Shown: piece by piece, positions 32,891 to 43,800 of the stretch
Layout of the letters: each line of letters starts with the position of its first letter
Position numbering within the stretch: position 1 is the stretch's first letter
Assembly (NCBI GenBank): GCA_030407315.1
Contig: JALQPE010002920.1
Coordinates: 1-60,325, forward strand
Reading direction: 5' to 3'
DNA length: 60,325 nucleotides
Source of the DNA: Asparagopsis taxiformis
Lineage: Eukaryota; Rhodophyta; Florideophyceae; Bonnemaisoniales; Bonnemaisoniaceae
Notes under the pieces: generated by a model
What the model was told of the DNA's origin: nothing
Seen by the model: only the letters and a program-made list of their open reading frames with translations
Database searches by the model: none
Translations under genes and position numbers: made by a program

Positions 32891-35800
32891 TTGTTTCGGG
32901 CATTGACATGGTCAGATGCGCAGTTCACTTCCCGTCAGGTTCCCGGTGGAACATGCACGCAGTTGCGCAATTGTTTCTTCAGCTTTGTTGGGCTACAAAA
33001 GTGTGCATAAAGGTGCGTGGGCGGCAAGTGGTTCTGGTTTGTTTCATTTGAAGTGTATTACAACGCATGCACACAATGAGGCTCGTGCTTTATTAACGGC
33101 GATGCCTTGGAAGCGTCTCACGAAAGCAACAAGTTTCTCCTCCAAGGTTAGAACCAAATATTGTCAATAGTGTGTGTTGTCATTCCAAACATCGCATAGC
33201 TGCTCATGTTTGAACGAGTAAGTGCCAGAGTTGTATCTGTTCAACATGCTGTACTGAGCAGAACGACATGTTAGAGTCTTTAGAATGTCTTGTATACAGC
33301 GTTCGTTTCACTCTGCAGTTTGTCAGGCGATTTGCCACAACATGACATGGGATTGGACTACGAGATAAAGAAGGGCTGTTCTTTCCGTCTGGAGTGCATC
33401 CCCCTATAACAATAGTGTCGGCTAACGTCAACCGCTGGGGTGAGTGGTTATGGACTATCCGAATCTGGACAATATAAGCGTCGAGTTATTCTGACATCAG
33501 CAGCTCTCAACACGTCTCAGCACTACATGTGATATGGGATTGGATAGCGAGACGAATATGCATTGTCCTTTCCGTCAGGGGTGCATCCACAACAATGCTA
33601 GCGGTTGACATCAATCGTGGAGAGGTGCCTGGTGAAATACTGTACGGACCTGGGCAATAGAAGACGTCCAGTTATTCTGACATCAGCAGTTCTAACGTGA
33701 GTCAGCAGTGATGAGACACGTTGCAAACTAAAGGGGAAGGTTCAGATCATAGAATCTCAAGACGCGCAGAAGATATTTTAACATCAAAACGATAGTGTAG
33801 GCACGATGAGTAGTTGGCGGGGCCTCTTTCTGTATCGGGTACAGTACGCAACCAAAAATTGGAGGGGCATCCCCTGTACCGGGGCTGGGCTGCGATTGAT
33901 TGAATCACGGCTTTAGCTGCAATGCCAATTATCGACGGCGACAATAACAGAACAGAGGCAGCCGCCAAGCAGCGCCCGATCACTGACGCCAGGTCAAGGA
34001 GCAAGCAGACTCGCCTCCCAGCTCCCACAAACCAAACTGCATCGTGCTTTCCCCCATACATCCGTCTTACGTCTTTCGTCTCAATAGTGTCAAGTGGTGT
34101 TCTGGGCTGAAAACGGTAGTAATGGGAAAAATACCTTCATCCTCGTATGACCACTAAGTCACACCGGACATGTGGTTCATTGGTTTTACAACAAACTCAC
34201 TTCTGGCCATACAGTGACAAATAACTCTACACTTACAGCCACGTATAGCACCTATCCAGTACTTGGTCGTTCGCCGTCGCTCCACTCCTTCAATAAACAG
34301 CCAAGGGACTCGGATCTCTTCACATACAGTGATCAATCAGTTTATGAGCGACCGAAAAGGCGCAGCTGGGCCATCGGGGCAGAATCCAGTGGCGTTGAAT
34401 CAAGCAGCAGTGGCTTGTCCAATGAGAAGTCAACGTAATCTGCCCCTCAATATTTTCTCCTCTGCTGTACAGCCTCTAGGCTACATCGGTTAGCTCTGCT
34501 TGCATCACCAAAAGGCGATGGACAGTCCATGATGATGGACTCCATGTTGCTCTGCGAAATAAATTTGCGGTATGACTGTCATTCATTTATGAGCTTCGTC
34601 TACATCCAAAAAATCCACATCATCACACGGTTCTTGACAAACAATTTACGTTCTTCCACCTTTCGGCAGCACGTCATTCACGAAAACGCGTGGAAGATGC
34701 AAAGCAGAGAAGTGCCACTTTCGAACTACATGACCATGAGTGCAGCGACAGCACGCACAGAAGAGCGTTCATTGTGCAAAAGTGCATGTGCCAGTTCTGG
34801 ATGACCTCGGAACGACTGCGGGGACACTGCGCTACTTGAACACACACTTTAGGGTGTTCAATTTCGAACAAATATTGTTCATCTCGAGAGATCATTCCGC
34901 GCAGGCGACTTTGCTGCGCAGCGTTTCAGACAGAATAGCTCCGTCGCACATGAAACGGTCATTCGAGGATAAACGGCCCATTTGGACGTCATGTGGAGCT
35001 CATTTCAAACCCAGAAACACGGCGCAGAGCACGTTAGCTTGGGTGCGCATTGGTATTCAAAATTAGACTTGCCCAGCAGATTATTTTGAAAGTGCTACCG
35101 TTTTCTTTAAAAATATTGTACGGTTTCTGTCAGGATGCTAACAAAAGACAGCTGTCCGACGCATCGTCGTGACGCCGGCGAGAGCGAAACACACAAAGAT
35201 ATAATTGTAGATCACAGACTTACGCAATAAAGAGGTAAGGATTCATTCTCCTTCAAAAGGTTTCCTGTTTTGTAGTTGGTACCTCCGCCCGCTGTCGCGA
35301 CGCACGCTAAGTCTCCCAACCCGCGTGTCCACCGACCGGAGCCGTTCCATCACAATGTGCACCATTCCACCAGCTCCTTATCACTCCAGAAGCACGATAC
35401 ACGTACAGACGGGTAGGAACGGGCGGTGCAGAAACACACCATAACTAACAATTTCTCTATACCGATCAACACTCGCGCCTTCCACACAGGAGCCGTCATC
35501 CCCTCTGTTCGGACCGCTCTGAGCACGTCGGGGCGTCTCGGCCATTCTTGACCATGCACTGCTTCCGAACTGCTGCAAGCTCACTGTGTTTCGTGACCAG
35601 ATGAACTCGACGGCACTCGTGGGCGCGTTTCGTTTGCCACTGCTGGGAGCCTCCTTTTCGGTATCAGAGAAACGCATGTGAGAGGGTTTTTGTTATCAGC
35701 GGGTGGTTGTGCTGATATCTAGCGCACCAAAGTGTCAGGTGGGATCGATGGGCGACTACATACTTGATATGTGGGCATTGTGGGACTTTGCCTGATGGAA

Positions 35801-36955
35801 CTGGAGTTTAGAAAGTTGTGGGCGGTATGTGATTACCCGTTGTTGATTGGTCTGGACTATGTGAGTCGTTGGCTTGCGCTGTGTGAACAATCGTTGATAC
35901 CAGAACCAGCTTTATAGCGTTCATGTCATGGCTTGGTGTCGGATTGGCGGATGATGCAGGCAAGAACATTGGACGGCCGATGGATTTCAGCGCTGTTTAC
36001 ATTCTATTGAGTAAATCGGAGTGGTTGGCTGATCGACAAGTTGTTTCAACTCACGATAAACGTATTCAGCGAATGCTCTGCGTGCACAGGTCCGAATGCG
36101 AAGAGTGATCTTGTCTTTTCACAGCCATGCAGCAGCTACCGATTAGCTATTACAGAAACAACCGAGGTTGAGATCCGAGGCGAGCACTTCGGCCACCCAC
36201 TGCCCAATGGACAGTGGCGTGTATTGAGTCATATACTGACAGGTGGACCACTTAGAGGCCATTAGTTTGTGGACAAACATAGAAGTGCGAACGAAAAGAG
36301 CTTGGCTAATGTTTGGTTTGAATTTTGTGAGATCAGTCTCCGCTGCCTTCTTTATTCCTGCCTATCTGTTCGTTCCTCATAAATACGTTCACTCTTTTGT
36401 GTCTCGTGATCGTCGTTGTCGAGTATGAAAGGCTGTCTTGTGTTAGCATCTTGAAAAATACCTTTATCCTCGTGTAAGCTCCAAGTCACACCGGACCTGT
36501 GGTTCATTGGTTTTACACTCTCGAAAAGGTTTTGCAGGTCAGATAGACAACGTTCAAGCTACCCCGAGGTACTTCACGGTCGTATGTACCAAAAGACACA
36601 AACTTCCTCAGCAGCATCCCCACAAAGCCTCCTCGCTTCTGGAAAGCACAAACTATTCGAAAACATACATGTTCGGGCTTCAAAAAGAGTTTAGACGAAA
36701 TCTTGTTCGTTTTGTGCCCATACTACCCAATAGAAGAGAAGATCGTATCGATTTACATAACCAGGAAACATATCTTTATCATATCAATCAGATCAAGATA
36801 GAGCCTTGACAGATTCTTAAACTCCAAGTTGCAACAGCAAGTAGCTAACCAGAATTATTATGCGGCACAGAGAAGCAATCACATTAGCCATCGCTAAAAT
36901 AGTCCCTAACGCCCGCATGCAAATGATCATGCGGTCCAAATCACATCAATTCAAT

Positions 36956-37909
36956 TCAAAAGTTGAATGAAAAGCGGATAATCTGTTCATTATCGTCCCG
37001 GTTTGAGCGACCAGAACGGCCTATTTCGAGAACACCATCAAAGTAGACATTAATATTCCATACTGTCGGCCCATCTCCACAATTTCTGAAATGAGTTGCT
37101 TCAACAGTGTAAGTGCCATTTTGAACTCGAGGACTTGGCAAATACAAAGCTTCCTCACGGCGGACGAGGTTGAGACCGCAATTTGATAGAACATCGCGGA
37201 CAAAGATTCCAGAATTAGTTGTCCTATTGAACCGGTCCAATACTTCTCCATCCGGTTCAGTCACACTCATATCTAGATCATCTCCAGTATCCCACTCCAA
37301 CTCTATGAGTATTTTTGGAACAGTAATGTTGAAGGCAATGCAATCATTGGTATCGTTTAGATCCACAACATTTCCTGACTCTTCAATTGAAGTTAGAGGT
37401 AGATTGGCACATAGTCCATCAAGGAATTCGTTCTGGTTTCCGCGTAACCGCCTGTGTCCAACACCGGAAGCTATATCTTCTGAATCAGTAGTTTCAAACA
37501 CCGTGATGAAGTTAGGCAAAAAACGTCGAGTGAGACCTGTAGGATTATAATCACTTATCGGTGTTCCTGTAACTCCGCGACCAGTAACTTCAGCCTCACC
37601 AGTCGACAGTACAAGCAAGGGAGTATTTTCGTTACGACGGCAGATAGGACCAGCGGAGGCAATATTTGGGATAGAGAAGGGCACTTCAGAGTCCCCGTTG
37701 CATAACGTAAAAGAGCATGTACTGCCACAGCTGACTGTCTGACGTTCTGAGGTGCTCAATTCATCATTTAAGATATGATGAGCAATTGATTTGGGGTGTT
37801 TGGCGACCTTTGATTTCGGCTTGGGAACCGAAGCTGCAGTCGACAGAACTGCCAATGTGAGAAGAACAAGAATAACGATAGGTTTTGTCATGATTTGAGG
37901 ATGGGTCAT
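36956..37909 (-). CDS. secreted YfaP/DUF2135-like protein, array copy 5
   Basis: The predicted protein is identical to copies 1-4 although this unit is diverged near its edges. The upstream in-frame ATG is at 37981. The retroelement insertions lie more than 2 kb upstream of the gene, outside its coding and core promoter sequence. Confidence 0.85.
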   Translation of the reverse strand: MTHPQIMTKPIVILVLLTLAVLSTAASVPKPKSKVAKHPKSIAHHILNDELSTSERQTVSCGSTCSFTLCNGDSEVPFSIPNIASAGPICRRNENTPLLVLSTGEAEVTGRGVTGTPISDYNPTGLTRRFLPNFITVFETTDSEDIASGVGHRRLRGNQNEFLDGLCANLPLTSIEESGNVVDLNDTNDCIAFNITVPKILIELEWDTGDDLDMSVTEPDGEVLDRFNRTTNSGIFVRDVLSNCGLNLVRREEALYLPSPRVQNGTYTVEATHFRNCGDGPTVWNINVYFDGVLEIGRSGRSNRDDNEQIIRFSFNF

Positions 37910-37982
37910 CTTCTGAAAAGTCCTGATGACCGTCAAGCGTGAGATAGCAAGTAGGATGAGATCAAATCTAGTGCAGTGCATG

Positions 37983-37990
37983 TATTTATA
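37983..37990 (-). promoter_or_regulatory. TATA box of array gene copy 5
   Basis: TATAAATA on the minus strand, in the same position relative to the gene as in copy 1. Confidence 0.6.
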
Positions 37991-40481
37991 TTGTTTCGGG
38001 CATTGACATGGTCAGATGCGCAGTTCACTTCCCGTCAGGTTCCCGGTGGAACATGCACGCAGTTGCGCAATTGTTTCTTCAGCTTTGTTGGGCTACAAAA
38101 GTGTGCATAAAGGTGCGTGGGCGGCAAGTGGTTCTGGTTTGTTTCATTTGAAGTGTATTACAACGCATGCACACAATGAGGCTCGTGCTTTATTAACGGC
38201 GATGCCTTGGAAGCGTCTCACGAAAGCAACAAGTTTCTCCTCCAAGGTTAGAACCAAATATTGTCAATAGTGTGTGTTGTCATTCCAAACATCGCATAGC
38301 TGCTCATGTTTGAACGAGTAAGTGCCAGAGTTGTATCTGTTCAACATGCTGTACTGAGCAGAACGACATGTTAGAGTCTTTAGAATGTCTTGTATACAGC
38401 GTTCGTTTCACTCTGCAGTTTGTCAGGCGATTTGCCACAACATGACATGGGATTGGACTACGAGATAAAGAAGGGCTGTTCTTTCCGTCTGGAGTGCATC
38501 CCCCTATAACAATAGTGTCGGCTAACGTCAACCGCTGGGGTGAGTGGTTATGGACTATCCGAATCTGGACAATATAAGCGTCGAGTTATTCTGACATCAG
38601 CAGCTCTCAACACGTCTCAGCACTACATGTGATATGGGATTGGATAGCGAGACGAATATGCATTGTCCTTTCCGTCAGGGGTGCATCCACAACAATGCTA
38701 GCGGTTGACATCAATCGTGGAGAGGTGCCTGGTGAAATACTGTACGGACCTGGGCAATAGAAGACGTCCAGTTATTCTGACATCAGCAGTTCTAACGTGA
38801 GTCAGCAGTGATGAGACACGTTGCAAACTAAAGGGGAAGGTTCAGATCATAGAATCTCAAGACGCGCAGAAGATATTTTAACATCAAAACGATAGTGTAG
38901 GCACGATGAGTAGTTGGCGGGGCCTCTTTCTGTATCGGGTACAGTACGCAACCAAAAATTGGAGGGGCATCCCCTGTACCGGGGCTGGGCTGCGATTGAT
39001 TGAATCACGGCTTTAGCTGCAATGCCAATTATCGACGGCGACAATAACAGAACAGAGGCAGCCGCCAAGCAGCGCCCGATCACTGACGCCAGGTCAAGGA
39101 GCAAGCAGACTCGCCTCCCAGCTCCCACAAACCAAACTGCATCGTGCTTTCCCCCATACATCCGTCTTACGTCTTTCGTCTCAATAGTGTCAAGTGGTGT
39201 TCTGGGCTGAAAACGGTAGTAATGGGAAAAATACCTTCATCCTCGTATGACCACTAAGTCACACCGGACATGTGGTTCATTGGTTTTACAACAAACTCAC
39301 TTCTGGCCATACAGTGACAAATAACTCTACACTTACAGCCACGTATAGCACCTATCCAGTACTTGGTCGTTCGCCGTCGCTCCACTCCTTCAATAAACAG
39401 CCAAGGGACTCGGATCTCTTCACATACAGTGATCAATCAGTTTATGAGCGACCGAAAAGGCGCAGCTGGGCCATCGGGGCAGAATCCAGTGGCGTTGAAT
39501 CAAGCAGCAGTGGCTTGTCCAATGAGAAGTCAACGTAATCTGCCCCTCAATATTTTCTCCTCTGCTGTACAGCCTCTAGGCTACATCGGTTAGCTCTGCT
39601 TGCATCACCAAAAGGCGATGGACAGTCCATGATGATGGACTCCATGTTGCTCTGCGAAATAAATTTGCGGTATGACTGTCATTCATTTATGAGCTTCGTC
39701 TACATCCAAAAAATCCACATCATCACACGGTTCTTGACAAACAATTTACGTTCTTCCACCTTTCGGCAGCACGTCATTCACGAAAACGCGTGGAAGATGC
39801 AAAGCAGAGAAGTGCCACTTTCGAACTACATGACCATGAGTGCAGCGACAGCACGCACAGAAGAGCGTTCATTGTGCAAAAGTGCATGTGCCAGTTCTGG
39901 ATGACCTCGGAACGACTGCGGGGACACTGCGCTACTTGAACACACACTTTAGGGTGTTCAATTTCGAACAAATATTGTTCATCTCGAGAGATCATTCCGC
40001 GCAGGCGACTTTGCTGCGCAGCGTTTCAGACAGAATAGCTGCAGGGACCACGCACCGTCGCACATGAAACGGTCATTCGAGGATAAACGGCCCATTTGGA
40101 CGTCATGTGTGTGGTAATTTGTGCAGCTATACCAAGATGGTTAGCTCACATCTGCTGTAATGTGCCACGTGCACACACACGTGGACACACAGAGATACAC
40201 CCGATGACGTAATACATTGCGTATGGCAGTTTATGTAACTGTCCAATGTATGTGGCACGAAAAGAAACGAGATCATATCTCGATACTTTTATTTATGAGA
40301 ATGTGTTTCTACCAATGACGTGGACACATGTCAGATCTCTGTCTGCAAGATGCAGGCACATTATGGAAGCAACCATCCATGCGTCGCCATGATGGCAACG
40401 TATGGAGCATAGAAAGACATTGCTACCGAACCGTGGCACAATAGATAGCCAGGTAGAAACAGTATAAATAGTGCGACTCGG

Positions 40482-40762
40482 TGTAGCCAGCTTGCATTTT
40501 ATTGTAACGGTAATAGATGCAGCGGCTTGAAGTAATTTTGGCAAGAACGATATTGACTTTCTGTCATTGCTGTAGCGCTTGTATCTACCTACAGTGACGA
40601 CACCCTGCAAGCCAATGTGTCAGTCAATTCTCTTCACGTACACCAACTAGTAGTGCCGTCAGTGGCGGCACGTTCATTTGGTACTCCAGAATCAGTACTT
40701 AAGTGCGATCTCTCGATGCACTTTTATGAAATAAAAAAGCTATCGCAACTTCAACAACCACA
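40482..40762 (+). repeat. gypsy-B 5' LTR
   Basis: 281 bp, TG...CA. AAATAAAAAA near its right end may be the polyadenylation signal. The junction with the interior (40762-40771) forms the perfect palindrome AGTGATCACT where a primer binding site would lie. It is not a TGG-type tRNA 3'-end site. Confidence 0.9.
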
Positions 40763-40898
40763 GTGATCACTTAGCAGTTTTAGCTGCGATCGGTCTTCTT
40801 CGACTGCGAGCAGGAACCGACTTCCTGCTTTCTCTACGTCAACTTGGACCCTCGAAACTTTCTATTTTATTACCGAACTCCGTAGGCGCTCCGGGAAA

Positions 40899-43800
40899 AT
40901 GTCGGAAATGGAAGAGTCATCCGGCGTATCTATTCGAAAAACAGTGGCTGTATCTCCCACAATAGACCATCCCAGATTGGTCAAACAGGATGCTAGCTCT
41001 ATTCGCGTATTCCTACGCCTATACGATCAGTACGCAAACGAGGTCATAGCCAGGGCCGTGCAGATGTCAAACGACGATACGATGTCTGTGGAAACAGCCA
41101 GGCCGGTGGACTTGAAGTTTTGCGTAGATCCAGAGTATTTGGAATCTGCAATTGCTCTTGGGTTTATCCCTGACGCTCTGTCTTACAGACAGTTAACTGA
41201 CGCCACACTACGCGCATTTCTGGAAAAGAAGGCAGAAGAATGTAAGGAATCAATTACGTTAAATGGGTTGGATATTATGGTCAATAAGAAACTGCGAATG
41301 AACATGCAAGACTCGTCTGCAGTTTCGCGCATGCAATCCCTATTTGTGTCTTATCACACATTACTGAGACAAAATGGGCTTCTATGGGTTATTGAAACGT
41401 CACAGAACGTTGCGGTGAAGCACATTTTAAAGGCAATACGGCCACATGCACTACAATCTAGACTTTCAAACGATCTAGAATTTTCACACAGTGTCCTTTC
41501 CAGTGACTTTAAAGGCTTTATGGAACATTCCATAAAGCTTGCAGAAGCATTCCAATTGGTCGACAGTGGGAAGTCCTATCAAAATAAGGACTCTACTGTT
41601 AGTGGAATGATGAAGGAAAAGAAAAAGAGCGAAGTGGGAAGTTCTGATGAGCCTCTTAAGATAACTCAGAAACAGCGAAAATCTCGCCCGCTGCCCCTTT
41701 GCCCGTTCAAACTATGCGTCCCAAGCGGGCGAAGACATTACGTTAATGACTGTCCATGGTCGAACGATGAGGAGAAAAAAGTGATGCGCGAGCAGCTCGC
41801 GGCTCGCAGGCCATCCAGCTCTACTCGCTCACAGACCTCACAAAAGAGCAGTAAGGATATTGCGTGGAAAACAGGAAGACTGAGTAAGTCTCCCAGAACT
41901 ACCCCTGAGAAGCGCAGTGACAACTGCAATGTCACCCTATCCGATGGCATCTCGTCAATACAGACGAATGGGAGGTGCGACGACGGAAGCGATGACAGCC
42001 TTGCATCGCCTGTCGTTGCAGAAAAGGCAGTAGCTCAAGGAATTGGCAGAATCAGAAAAATTCCTCCCGTAACTTTACAAGTGGCCCTACGGAAAGGAAG
42101 AAATGCTGAACAGTTTCAGTTTTCTCGGATCTGGTCGATACCGCGCACCATATTGCATCTCTCATCAGGGCATCTGGCCCTGATTAACACCTCGTTCTTA
42201 GTGGCAGATGATGCATTGGCATGTGAGGACATACTGATAGGGCAGCCCATACTGCAACATTTGCAAATCGACTCTAGGACCTTGCTGGAGCAAAATAGGG
42301 CGATATTAGATGGTTCGGACTGCTCCGCAGTTGGTAACCCAACTGTGCCACGTGGTGGAGGAGCTGTCAGCCGACTGATGATTGCACGGATTAATCATGT
42401 CGCAAATGAGGATGTCGAAAGCGCTTCTGTCCGCACAAAACCATATCAATCTCGTCCGAGAGCAGACTATTTTGAGATTAATAAGGAACAGGATCCTTTC
42501 CCAGATGCCGCTTTATTGGGCCCTGTCGATAGTGACCAACAGGAGGATGTTGGTGCCGCTATAAGGGAGTTACTCAACCGCGCAAGGGAATCTGGACTAT
42601 CGGAAAAATACCAGGATACCCTGAACTCTATCTTACTCAAGTATACAGACATATTCCGCACAGGTTTATCATCTGGTCCACCTGCGGACCTCCCACCATT
42701 ACGAATTAAGCTCCATACCCATGCCCGTCCAACTCGAGTTAAGCTAAGGAATTACTCCCAAACACAGCGCGACTTCCTTAATGAATTCGTGCTCAAATTG
42801 GTTGAAAAAGGAATGGCTTATCCGAATCCGACAGCCGCATGGGCGGCTGCGCCATTGCTAGTACCCAAGCCTGGCCCCGAAAAATTCCGATTCACAGTAG
42901 ATCTGCGTCCAGTTAACAGCCACACTGTGAAGCACCAATATCCAATGCCCAATTTGGAACATGAGATCTCTCAATTAGCGGGTGCCAAGTATTTCGCCAC
43001 ATTCGATCTCTCGAATGGCTATTGGCAGCTCCCATTACACGAAGATAGCCAAGAATGTCAATCGTTCCTGACGCCGGACAATGTATATTCCCCTACACGT
43101 GTACTACACGGAACATCAAACGCTGTGGCGCATTTGCAAGCTTGTCTTGCAGAAATCATACCTCCAGCTCTCAAGCTGTCCACTATTACATGGCTCGATG
43201 ACATTCTGTGCCATGGCGAAAGCATATCATCGCTCATGAACACCATTGAATGCCTTTTCAAGATTTTTCAAAAGCATCGACTGCGCCTGCATCCGCGCAA
43301 GTGCAATCTTTTCACCAAATGTATAACTTGGTGCGGCCGCCAAATCTCCGAGCAGGGTATTCGTTTTGACCCACGCCGACTCGATGCACTGCTAAGCATG
43401 TCACCACCGACAAATGGAGCACATTTACAACAATTTCTGTGTGCAATGCAGTGGGTCAAGCAATGCATACCACGATACTCCGAGATCACACACCCCTTGC
43501 ATCTCTTTGTCGAGAAAGTATATGCCAAAGTAACGAAGCGCACGAAAATATCTGTTTCCCGCATCTCACTAGCGTCTCTCGGATGGGGAGAGGAACAGCT
43601 CAAAGCATTCGAAGTATGCAAAAGAGCACTAGCGTCACAAGTTACTCTAACTCATAGAGACTCTAGAAAAAGGCTTTGTGTTTACACTGACGCTTCAGAC
43701 GTGATTTGGTCGGGCATCATCACCCAGGTACCAAAAGAGGAGCTTAAATTGAAACACTCTAACCAGAATCACGAACCTCTAGCATTTCTATCAGGGCGGT

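Larger units (their letters stand above)
30158..35253 (+). repeat. tandem array unit 4 (5,096 bp)
   Basis: Same content, length and left junction as units 2 and 3. It is the last unit with an intact right end. Confidence 0.95.
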
